NCBI GenBank assembly: GCA_017538365.1
Contig: JAFYIZ010000014.1
Span: 1 to 41,470, forward strand
DNA: 41,470 bases
Origin: a bacterium
Lineage (GTDB): Bacteria > UBP6 > UBA1177
Direction: 5' to 3'
In this document: positions 1 to 7,456 of the stretch, piece by piece
Numbering within the stretch: the first letter of the stretch is position 1
Layout of the letters: each line of letters starts with the position of its first letter
The notes under the pieces: generated by a model
Told to the model about the DNA's origin: nothing
Databases searched by the model: none
Seen by the model: only the letters and a program-made list of their open reading frames with translations
Made by a program: the position numbers and the translations under genes

Positions 1-638
1 CGGAAGAGTGCGATTATTACAATTGTCGAAATGGCAAAACTATAGGCTTTACCTGTTGAAATCACGTCTATTATCCTTTGCAGATACGGAATTTTCTGTG
101 CGATATTTCCTGCAAACGAAAGAAAAATGCCGGAAAAATACTGAACGAAAAACAGAATTATCGTGAGAGTAAGGAGAAAAACGACGCCCATTAGTCTCGA
201 AAGGATGAAATTTATCGATTTGCCGCCGAAAATCTTGAAAAAAGAGTAGTGCAGAGTTGAGAAAAGAAGTGTTGCAGAGATAAGGAGCGAAAGGACACCG
301 ACAGTCGTGAGTCCCGCTTTGTAGTTGGCGATGTCGACCAGACCGGAAACATATTTTTCACTTAAAAAAGGGATTGCGATATGGAGCGAATTCATTATGT
401 AAGAAGTGAGCTCCTCTGATGTAAAATTCTGAATATCCTTAATGTAATCAAGTATATAGCCAAGAGATGCGCCAAGAAGGATTAGAAACGGAATGAAACT
501 CAGCATGAAGTAAAAACTTATAGCCGCCGTGAAAGTGAAGCAGTCATCGTTGTAAAAACCGAAACAGGTTTCCCAGACGATTTTCAGGAATCTGTTTTTC
601 TCGACTGTATCGAAAAATTTCTTTTTCAGGTCGTCCAA
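1..638 (-). CDS. YihY/BrkB-type inner membrane protein, 3' end cut off by window
   Basis: Reading the minus strand from a TTG at 638 gives 212 codons with no stop before the window edge, so the C-terminus is missing. The product starts MDDLKKKFFDTVEK and continues with CFTFTAAISFYFMLSFIPF, then several long hydrophobic segments. A short charged N-terminus followed by a TAA.SFY..LS..P motif at the first membrane helix is the hallmark of the YihY/BrkB (formerly RNase BN) family of polytopic inner membrane proteins, whose function is unsettled. The TTG start is chosen because GGAG lies six bases upstream; another in-frame TTG at 650 lacks a ribosome-binding site. The family is usually 270-420 residues, so about half is present. 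A palindromic repeat lies just upstream of the gene. Confidence 0.75.
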   Translation of the reverse strand, partial: MDDLKKKFFDTVEKNRFLKIVWETCFGFYNDDCFTFTAAISFYFMLSFIPFLILLGASLGYILDYIKDIQNFTSEELTSYIMNSLHIAIPFLSEKYVSGLVDIANYKAGLTTVGVLSLLISATLLFSTLHYSFFKIFGGKSINFILSRLMGVVFLLTLTIILFFVQYFSGIFLSFAGNIAQKIPYLQRIIDVISTGKAYSFAISTIVIIALF

Positions 639-669
639 AGTGCACTCCAAAAAAACGCAGGATTTAATT

Positions 670-775
670 CCCCCTCTAAGTTAGAGGGGGTGTCGCAAAG
701 CGACAGGGGCGTGTGTTAAAAAATCGACACACTCCACAGTCTGCTTCGCAGCCAGCTCCCCTAACTTAGGGGAGC
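670..775. repeat. Composite palindromic repeat (REP/MITE-like)
   Basis: Two perfect 10-bp inverted repeats bound the unit: CCCCCTCTAA/TTAGAGGGGG (670-690) and GCTCCCCTAA/TTAGGGGAGC (755-775). Between them lie the hairpins TGTCGC-AAA-GCGACA (691-705), GTGTGT/ACACAC (711-716 with 727-732) and CTGC-TTC-GCAG (741-751). The layered symmetry is typical of small non-autonomous palindromic elements dispersed in intergenic DNA. It sits downstream of the efflux operon and upstream of the YihY gene, both on the minus strand, so it could also fold in RNA and act as a terminator or mRNA stabiliser. No other copy is present in this window. Confidence 0.7.
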
Positions 776-823
776 AGTAAAAGCGGCGGCGCAATAATAA
801 TCAATTTGAAAAAAAATGCGATA

Positions 824-2209
824 TTACAGTTCGCTTCCGGTGATTATCGCAAGTTCATCGAGTGCGATTTTGTATTTGTAGAGGTTTGCGATCTCTTCGG
901 TCTTTGATTTTTTGACCATGAGCTGCGCGTTCAAGAGTTCTGTTTCGGTGGTCATCTGCTTTTCGTATTTCGCTTCCTGGATTTTCTGCGTAACCTCGGC
1001 AGATTCGATCTGGGTTCTGTTCTGTTCTATCGCTTTTTCGAGAACTTTGATGTCGGCCATGAGCTTTTTGACCTGAAGCGTCATATCCTTTTTGAGTTTG
1101 ACGCTTTCAAGTTCGGTCGAAACAGACGACGCCTTTACCGCCTGATATTCGTAATACTGACGAGCTGTGTCGAAGCCGAATTCCCAGCGTGCGACTGCGC
1201 CGAAGAACATTACTCCTTCGGGGTTGATAAGCGTTGAATCCCAGTTTTTCTTGAATCCGAAAGTGAGCCCGACCTGCGGAATGAAATTCTGTATTGCCCT
1301 TTTGTTGAGGCGCTCCTGAATCTCCACATTTTTGTTGAGCATGAGCATTTCGGTGCGGTTGCTTTCCTGCGCTTTGATGATCTCGTCTTCGCTTTTTGTG
1401 ATTTCGTGAAATTCGGGTTTGTCGTATTTGATTTCAAAACTATCTTCATCGCGGTTCATGAACATCGCCAGAGCCGCCTTGATGACTGACTGGTTTCCGA
1501 GATATTTCTCTTTTTCAACTTCGAGAGCCGCCCTTTCTACCTTGATTTTGTAGAGCGCGGTCTCGTCGATAAGCCCTGCTTTGTGGAATTTTTCGGCATT
1601 TTTCTCGTAGCGGTCAAGCTGTTCGAACGATTCGTCTAAAAGTTTCAGGATGTCGGTCAGCATGTTGTAGGAGTTGTAGACTTTGATGATTTCGAGCTTG
1701 ATCTTGTCTTTTGTGAGCTCCGATTTCAGTTTTGAAATTTCAGATTTCAGCTCAAGTGCTTTGTAGCCCTGATAAATTCCCCAGAGCGGAGTGAGCGGCT
1801 GGACGACTGTGAGATCGAGTGTTCTCTGGTGTGTCGGGATTCCGAGGTCGATCTCCATCGGAGGAAGCTCAGTCGGGAGCGTGATGCTGATGGGAAGTCC
1901 CGCCATCGATTCGTCGAGAGACTGCTGGAGCAGTCCGAGAACGGGCGAAAGATCGACTGAGAGTTTGTCGGGTTCGGGGAAGTATTCAAGTTTGAGCAGT
2001 TTGGCTTCGAGTGAAATCGTCGGGAAAAAGCGCATAAACGTAGCCTTTTTCTCGTATTCGTCTTTGCCCGATTTGGAATCTTCCGCTTTTATCGCTTCGC
2101 TGTTTTCGACTGCGATCGAGATTATCTCATCAATGCCGAGTTCTTCGGCAAAACATGATAAATTCAGCAAAAGTGCCACACAAAGTATAGAAATTATTGA
2201 TTTTTTCAT
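824..2209 (-). CDS. TolC-family outer membrane efflux protein
   Basis: This 461-residue exported protein would form the outer-membrane channel of the tripartite pump encoded upstream. It begins MKKSIISILCVALLLNLSCFA, a Sec signal with likely cleavage after CFA. The rest has the two-fold OEP pattern: long amphipathic helices rich in Lys/Glu (for example EQLDRYEKNAEKFHKAGLID and KIQEAKYEKQMTTETELLNA), the second ending in the family-typical 'LLNAQL' and 'KIALDEL..ITG'. Normal TolC-family length is 420-500. The frame is open 26 codons further upstream, but the ATG at 2209 has a perfect GGAGG seven bases before it and starts one base after the stop of the preceding gene, so this start is preferred. 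It is the last gene of the efflux operon. Confidence 0.88.
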   Translation of the reverse strand: MKKSIISILCVALLLNLSCFAEELGIDEIISIAVENSEAIKAEDSKSGKDEYEKKATFMRFFPTISLEAKLLKLEYFPEPDKLSVDLSPVLGLLQQSLDESMAGLPISITLPTELPPMEIDLGIPTHQRTLDLTVVQPLTPLWGIYQGYKALELKSEISKLKSELTKDKIKLEIIKVYNSYNMLTDILKLLDESFEQLDRYEKNAEKFHKAGLIDETALYKIKVERAALEVEKEKYLGNQSVIKAALAMFMNRDEDSFEIKYDKPEFHEITKSEDEIIKAQESNRTEMLMLNKNVEIQERLNKRAIQNFIPQVGLTFGFKKNWDSTLINPEGVMFFGAVARWEFGFDTARQYYEYQAVKASSVSTELESVKLKKDMTLQVKKLMADIKVLEKAIEQNRTQIESAEVTQKIQEAKYEKQMTTETELLNAQLMVKKSKTEEIANLYKYKIALDELAIITGSEL

Positions 2210-2210
2210 C

Positions 2211-2531
2211 TTATTCCTCCTTTTTCTCATCGGAATAGACATAATCTTCGCATTCCCATGACGCGGCAAGAATACGCTCGTTTTCATTTACGATCTCCGT
2301 ATTCATTCTGCGGACAGTTGCAAGCAGTTCCCTGCATTTTTCAGGTGTTACCTGCAGGAAAATTACGGCGTTCGTTCCGGGCCATACCGAAGTGTTCATT
2401 CTCGGGTTGCCGTTTTCGAAAGAGCCCGCCGTGTCTTCAATAATCTGGAAAGTCTTTATTCCGAGATTTTTTATCTCGTCTGTAGTCTGTTCGAGTTTGG
2501 AAATGTTACAGCTTATATAAACGAATTTCAT
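2211..2531 (-). CDS. Small P-II-like, transporter-associated protein (PG0541-like)
   Basis: A 106-residue cytosolic protein without signal or membrane segment. It starts MKFVYISCNISKLEQTTDEI and contains a central 'TNAVIFLQVTPEKCRELLATV' stretch. Alternating beta strands and helices with a short conserved 'NTSVWPGTNAVIF' segment fit the small P-II/ferredoxin-like proteins that accompany RND pumps in some anaerobes (the PG0541 type). Its start overlaps the end of the RND pump gene by four bases (ATGA), and its 3' end carries the ribosome-binding site of the TolC gene, so the three are translationally coupled. A plausible role is sensing or modulating pump activity, but this is inference from context. 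Family assignment is by recall of size, position and pattern. Confidence 0.55.
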   Translation of the reverse strand: MKFVYISCNISKLEQTTDEIKNLGIKTFQIIEDTAGSFENGNPRMNTSVWPGTNAVIFLQVTPEKCRELLATVRRMNTEIVNENERILAASWECEDYVYSDEKKEE

Positions 2532-5500
2532 TTTGCACCTCCTTCAGCCTCTGCCGCAACTTTTGCAGACGCGGCTTCTTTTATCATCTCTCTAGTGTGC
2601 ATTATCGCATAGATCGCAGGGATAAGAAGCAGTGTGACAAGTGTCGAAACTGTAAGTCCGCCGATAACAGTGATACCGAGCGGCTTCCAGATTTCAGATC
2701 CCGCGCCGCTATTGAGTGCCATCGGGAACATACCGATGATGGTCGTGATCGCCGTCATCAGAACAGGGCGAAGCCTCGATCTGCCGCCTTCCTTGATCGC
2801 ATCAACTATTGAATAGCCTCTTCCGCGCAGAAGGTTCGTGTAGTCAACAAGAACGATACCGTTGTTTACGACGATACCCAGAAGCATGATGATACCGACG
2901 AAAGTTACCGCGCTAAGAGTCGTTCCGGTGAGGATGAAAGCCCAGATTACACCGATGATCGAAAGGGGAACGGTGAACATGATGATGAACGGGTCTCTGA
3001 GAGACTCGAACTGGCTTGCCATGATCGCATAGATGAGGAAAAGGCTGAGCAGGAAGAGGAGTTTCATGTCGCCGAAAGTCGACTGCTGGTCAACGACCTG
3101 ACCGCCGAGCTCGATGTAGACGTCGGGATCGATCTCTTCGTTTTTGATGATCTCCATGACGTTTTTCGTCGCTTCACCGAGCGAAATGTCGTTGAGGGTG
3201 AGCTTCAGATAAACGATTCTCTGCTGTGTTTCGTGAAGGATCTGCGTAGGGCCGTTACTCTCTTCGATTATACCGACAGCGCTCAAAGGAATAAGCTCGC
3301 CGGTAGCCGAAGTGAGCATGATGTTTTTGAGATCACTTATTTTGCTGCGTTTTTCCTTGTCGTAGCGGATGACGATGTCGTATTCATCGTTATCCTGCTT
3401 GTAATTGCCGGAATCTGCTCCGTAAAGGCTCTCACGCACTGCAAGGGCAGCCATTCCCGCGTTTATTCCGAGACGCGCGAGTTTGACTCTGTCGAATTTG
3501 ACGGTGACTTCTGGTTTGCCGCGGTCGACTGTCGATTCTACATCCTGAAGATAAGGCTGTTCCTCGAGCACTTTCTGGAGTTTGTCGCCTGTTTCTGCAA
3601 GTTTTTTGAGGTCGTTGCCCTTGATCTTGATCTCGATCGGTTTGCTTGAACCGAGCATCGCGCTCTGGAGAAGCGAACCTGCCGTCATATTGAACGAAAC
3701 GACTTCGGGGATCTCTTCAACTTCCTTCCTTATTTTTGCCGCAACAGTCTTGATGTGGTAGCTGCGCTGGTTGCGGTTGACGATTTTTACCATTATCGTC
3801 GCGATATTCTTGCCTTCCGAAAATCCAAACATCGAAAGAAGACCGTTGTCGGTTTGTCCCGTGATCGTGTAGTAAGTTCTTATATCTTTATCATCGATGT
3901 TTCTCTTGACAATCGCTTCGATCTTTTTTGCAACTGCCTCACTCTGTTCCGCATCAACGCTTGATTCAAGCTCCGCCGTCGCAACTATATCGCCCATATC
4001 GAATTCTGGAATGTAGTCGGTTCCGGTGTTTAAGCCTGCCTTTACAGTGAAGAAGAATACTGCGGCGACCGCAATGACTACGAACCATCTGAATCTTATA
4101 TTGAGTCCGAGCAGTGATTTGTAGAGATTTTCAACGAAAACAAAGAGCTTTTCTGAAAGGTTGTACAAAAATCCGTGTTTTTTCTCTTTTATTTTACGCT
4201 TCATAAGGACTGAACTCAGCATCGGAGCGAGCGAAAGCGAAACAAGAAGGGAGGCTGCGATCGTGATTGAAGCGACAAACGCCAGCTGTTTGAAGAGAAG
4301 TCCGACGATACCGCTTACAAATGCGAGCGGAATGAAAACGGCGATGGTTGTGAGAGTCGAAGCCGAGATCGCCGAAGTCATTTCTCCAGCGCCGAAAATA
4401 GCCGCTTCAGCCGGACGCGCACCTTCCTCAATGTGACGCGTGATGTTCTCGAATACGACGACCGTGTTGTCGACGACCATACCGAGTGTGATGGAAAGCG
4501 CCATAAGTGAGAAGATGTTGATCGTGTAGCCGCAGACATACATGAAAATGAGACCGATGATGAGCGAGAACGGGATGGTAAGCGTGATGATGAGGCTTCC
4601 ACGCCATTCACGCAGGAAAAACAAAATTACCAGAATGACGAAGATCATCGCGTAAGCCGCAGTCGTTCCGAGGTTGGATATCGAAAGATTGATGACTTCC
4701 GAAGCATCGTTGAGTTCTTCGATGACAACATCTGCGGGGACGTTTTTACGGATCTCTTCCATAGCCGCCTTGATGTTCTGCGCTACTTCGAGAGTGTTCG
4801 CGCCGCTCTGTTTCTGCGTCATTATGACAGCCATCGTCTTTCCTTCAGCACGCACCGAAAGGTCCTGATCTTTGAGCTTGTCTCTGATCTCTGCAATAGA
4901 GGAAAGTTTGACCATGCTGCCGTCTTTAGCCGGGATCTGTATTTCGCCGATCTCGTCTACTGATTCGAATTCAGCCGGAACACGAACCGAAAGATCCATT
5001 CCGCCGGTCTTTATGCTGCCGCCGGGAACTGAAATATTCTGCGTTTCAAGAAGTTTTGCTATCATTGCGACCGAAATTCCGCTCGAACGGAGTTTTACCG
5101 GATCGACTACGATCTCTATCTCTCTTTTCGGAGCTGCCAGAGTTATAAGACCGCCGATACCGTCAACCTGTTTCAGTCTTCCTTCGATTCGGTCGTCGAT
5201 GATCTTTGCAAGTCCGGGCGCACTTTCTTTAGCCGAGACGCCGTACATTATTACAGGTACCATCGAGCTGTCGACTTTAAGAATAAGCGGGTCGTAAGCA
5301 TAGCTTGGAAGAATCTTTTTGACAGGCCCGATCCTGTCTCTGACATCGTTGGTCGCATCGCTGATAAGTGTTCCGAAGTTGAACTCAAGCATGATGAAGC
5401 TGACATTTTCCTTTGAAACGGACTTCAGCGATTTGATCTTGGGAACGCCGGCAAGCTGCTTTTCAAGCAGTTTGGTTACCTGCTGCTCGACATCTTCCGA

Positions 5501-5665
5501 AGATGCTCCGGGAAGGACTGTAACGACAGTGAGCGAAGGATATTCGGCCTCAGGCAGGATATCGAGTTTCAGTGCGGAGAACGCGAGCAGACCGAAAATC
5601 AGAATACCCGTGAATATCATCGATATCGTGACGGGCTTTTTAACAGCAATCTGTGAGAGTCTCAT
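2528..5665 (-). CDS. RND efflux transporter permease (AcrB/MdtB, HAE1-like)
   Basis: The 1045-residue length is standard for the inner-membrane trimeric pump that drives substrates out with the proton gradient. It opens MRLSQIAVKKPVTISMIFTG, the usual N-terminal helix, followed by 'LDILPEAEYPSLTVVTVLPGASSEDVEQQV', a signature of the family. Two sets of transmembrane helices flank two large periplasmic loops (roughly residues 35-335 and 555-855). The TM4 proton-relay motif reads 'LGMVVDNTVVVFEN' with Asp399 followed by Asn instead of the Asp-Asp pair of AcrB, a variant common in the broader HAE1 group. The second half repeats the motif as 'GIVVNNGIVLVDYTN'. The start lies eight bases downstream of the adaptor gene, and the end overlaps the P-II-like gene. 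Drug versus metal or lipid specificity cannot be read from sequence alone. Confidence 0.92.
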   Translation of the reverse strand: MRLSQIAVKKPVTISMIFTGILIFGLLAFSALKLDILPEAEYPSLTVVTVLPGASSEDVEQQVTKLLEKQLAGVPKIKSLKSVSKENVSFIMLEFNFGTLISDATNDVRDRIGPVKKILPSYAYDPLILKVDSSMVPVIMYGVSAKESAPGLAKIIDDRIEGRLKQVDGIGGLITLAAPKREIEIVVDPVKLRSSGISVAMIAKLLETQNISVPGGSIKTGGMDLSVRVPAEFESVDEIGEIQIPAKDGSMVKLSSIAEIRDKLKDQDLSVRAEGKTMAVIMTQKQSGANTLEVAQNIKAAMEEIRKNVPADVVIEELNDASEVINLSISNLGTTAAYAMIFVILVILFFLREWRGSLIITLTIPFSLIIGLIFMYVCGYTINIFSLMALSITLGMVVDNTVVVFENITRHIEEGARPAEAAIFGAGEMTSAISASTLTTIAVFIPLAFVSGIVGLLFKQLAFVASITIAASLLVSLSLAPMLSSVLMKRKIKEKKHGFLYNLSEKLFVFVENLYKSLLGLNIRFRWFVVIAVAAVFFFTVKAGLNTGTDYIPEFDMGDIVATAELESSVDAEQSEAVAKKIEAIVKRNIDDKDIRTYYTITGQTDNGLLSMFGFSEGKNIATIMVKIVNRNQRSYHIKTVAAKIRKEVEEIPEVVSFNMTAGSLLQSAMLGSSKPIEIKIKGNDLKKLAETGDKLQKVLEEQPYLQDVESTVDRGKPEVTVKFDRVKLARLGINAGMAALAVRESLYGADSGNYKQDNDEYDIVIRYDKEKRSKISDLKNIMLTSATGELIPLSAVGIIEESNGPTQILHETQQRIVYLKLTLNDISLGEATKNVMEIIKNEEIDPDVYIELGGQVVDQQSTFGDMKLLFLLSLFLIYAIMASQFESLRDPFIIMFTVPLSIIGVIWAFILTGTTLSAVTFVGIIMLLGIVVNNGIVLVDYTNLLRGRGYSIVDAIKEGGRSRLRPVLMTAITTIIGMFPMALNSGAGSEIWKPLGITVIGGLTVSTLVTLLLIPAIYAIMHTREMIKEAASAKVAAEAEGGAK

Positions 5666-5673
5666 GTTTGCAC

Positions 5674-6723
5674 CTACTTGTTGCTGACAGTAACTGAAAC
5701 GCCGTCTCTGAGTTTTGTTTTGCCGGCGCTGACGACTGCTTCGCCGCTTTCGATTCCTTTAACTGCGTAAAAATCACCAAGATCTTCGATGATCTCAACA
5801 TTTTTAAGGATAGCCGTGTTGTTTTCAACGACGAAAACGTGGAACTGGTTCGTTCCAGCCTGACGTATCAGCGAAAGACGCGGGATCATGACAGCCTTGA
5901 CTTCGGGAAGAGAGATCTTAACTCTGCCGAACATGCCTGGCTTTATAAGCTTTTTCGCGTTGTTGATCTCGATTTTGACTACCGCCGTCCTCGAAATGAC
6001 CGAGACTAACGTTTCAGTAGAGTAGATTTTTCCTTTTATTTTCGTGTCGGGGTAAGCATCCGCGACGACTTCGATATCTTTTATCTTTTGTATAAGCGGA
6101 AGTTCCTTTTCATCGACCTGAATCTCGAGGAAAAGCCTGTTAAGATCCATAAATCTTATGATTCCGTTGGCGTGGGAGAAACCGGGAGTAAGTCCGGGGT
6201 TTAGGAGCATGAATTCTTCGCCCTCACGCAGCATGTGTTCTGCGACCATGCCGTCAAAAGGAGCGATGATCTCCATATTTTCTTTTGTCATTTTGACTTT
6301 CGCCTTTGACGCGTTGAGTTTTGCTTCAAGGTGGTCCAACTGCTGCTGCGGAAGAACGCCCGAATCGACTAAGTCTTTAACTCTTTCGTAGTCTTTTTCG
6401 ACTGCTTCAAGCTCGGCTTCAGCAGCTTCAGCCATTTCACCAGAAAGCGTAACTATTACTGATCCTTTCGGAACGGTAGCACCTTCGCGGTAGTGAATCT
6501 TTTTGATTTTTCCGGGCATTCTCGCCGAAAGGTTCGCCTCTCTGAAAGGCTTGAACGAACCGCCGAATTCAAGAACTGGGGAGTAAGCCTCTTCTTTTGC
6601 TTCAACTGTCGCTACAACAGGTTTTTTTTCAACGGGAGCCGACTGCTCCTGCGTCTCCTCTTTTTCAAGGCAGGCGGTGAGAAGAAAAACCGAAACAGAT
6701 AACAAAATCAATAACTTTTTCAT
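5674..6723 (-). CDS. Periplasmic adaptor (membrane fusion) lipoprotein of RND pump
   Basis: A 349-residue HlyD/AcrA-type adaptor that would bridge the RND pump and the TolC channel. The N-terminus MKKLLILLSVSVFLLTAC is a lipoprotein signal with Cys18 as acylation site. Domain order follows the family: the first lipoyl half ('LSARMPGKIKKIHYREGATVPKGSVIV', about 65-92), a short alpha-hairpin (about 95-150), the second lipoyl half ('APFDGMVAEHMLREGEEF'), a beta-barrel, and a membrane-proximal domain ending 'VSAGKTKLRDGVSVTVSNK'. The hairpin is short, as in the MexA-like/RND_mfp group. It is the first structural gene after the TetR regulator (eight-base gap) and precedes the pump gene by eight bases. 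Confidence 0.9.
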   Translation of the reverse strand: MKKLLILLSVSVFLLTACLEKEETQEQSAPVEKKPVVATVEAKEEAYSPVLEFGGSFKPFREANLSARMPGKIKKIHYREGATVPKGSVIVTLSGEMAEAAEAELEAVEKDYERVKDLVDSGVLPQQQLDHLEAKLNASKAKVKMTKENMEIIAPFDGMVAEHMLREGEEFMLLNPGLTPGFSHANGIIRFMDLNRLFLEIQVDEKELPLIQKIKDIEVVADAYPDTKIKGKIYSTETLVSVISRTAVVKIEINNAKKLIKPGMFGRVKISLPEVKAVMIPRLSLIRQAGTNQFHVFVVENNTAILKNVEIIEDLGDFYAVKGIESGEAVVSAGKTKLRDGVSVTVSNK

Positions 6724-6731
6724 GATGACCT

Positions 6732-7325
6732 CTATTTATTCAACAATCCGTAATTGAAAATATTTACAAAAGTTTCTTTGACGCGCACGTAATCGTCAGC
6801 TTCAGGCGAAATGTCTTTCGTAAGGCAGAAGCTCTGCGAAACGAGGTTCAGCATCTTGACCAGAATTTCAAGATCGACATTTTTAACTTTTCCCGCTTCG
6901 ACACCGCTCTGGAGTTTGTCGAGGATGATTTTCATCTTTTCCTTGTGAAGCTCGTGAAAGAAATTGATGGAGTTCTGCGGCATCTGCAGAATCGCGTTTG
7001 CAACGAGCATATAAGTCTCTTCATGTTCGCGGTAGTAGTCCATGTGGGCATCGAAAAGAACGCCGACGAAATCTTCGTAACGGACGTTTTCGAGCTTTTT
7101 TCCGATCTCCTCGTACATTTCATCCATGCAGTATTTGACCGATTCAAAGAAGAGATCCTCTTTATTCTGGAAATAGCGGTAAAGCGTTCCTTTTCCGACA
7201 CCTGCATTCTTCGCGATTTTGTCGATATCGGAAATGTGAAAACCGAAAGTGGCAAAACTTACGGCAGCCGCCTTTAAAATCTTGAGCTTGCGCTCCAACT
7301 GGTTTTTTGTCATCTTGAAAAACAT
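6732..7325 (-). CDS. TetR/AcrR-family transcriptional regulator of the efflux operon
   Basis: A 197-residue protein with an N-terminal helix-turn-helix: 'AAAVSFATFGFHISDIDKIAKNAGVGKGTLYRYFQNKEDLFFE' spans roughly residues 19-60 in pieces, with the invariant recognition-helix pattern G-GKGTLYRYF-NKEDL. The C-terminal two thirds is all-helical and variable, as expected for the ligand-binding and dimerisation domain. It is the first gene of the operon and lies behind a promoter containing clear palindromes, so it probably represses its own operon and is released by a pump substrate. ATG at 7325 is preceded by GAGG with six-base spacing. A second ATG four codons later is possible but has a weaker site. 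Confidence 0.9.
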   Translation of the reverse strand: MFFKMTKNQLERKLKILKAAAVSFATFGFHISDIDKIAKNAGVGKGTLYRYFQNKEDLFFESVKYCMDEMYEEIGKKLENVRYEDFVGVLFDAHMDYYREHEETYMLVANAILQMPQNSINFFHELHKEKMKIILDKLQSGVEAGKVKNVDLEILVKMLNLVSQSFCLTKDISPEADDYVRVKETFVNIFNYGLLNK

Positions 7326-7352
7326 TGTAAACCTCGCATTTTGACACGAACA

Positions 7353-7411
7353 AGTTCCGTAAAATGGAACTGAACAGTTCTGCTTTTTAGTACCAACCGG
7401 TCATTTGTCAA
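7353..7411 (-). promoter_or_regulatory. Promoter and palindromic operators of the tetR-RND operon
   Basis: On the minus strand a consensus -35 TTGACA (7411-7406) is followed, after 16 bases, by TAAAAA (7389-7384). The spacer contains ACCGGT (7396-7401) within GACCGGTTGGTA, a core common to TetR-family operators. Just downstream are GAACTG-AA-CAGTTC (7367-7380, perfect) and AGTTCC-N7-GGAACT (7353-7371), two overlapping palindromes. Operators placed between the promoter and the regulator's own start codon suggest autorepression. The -10 is only a partial match. Confidence 0.6.
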
Positions 7412-7456
7412 GAGAAAAATAGAAAAATTTATATGTTTTTGAATTTACAAAGGATT

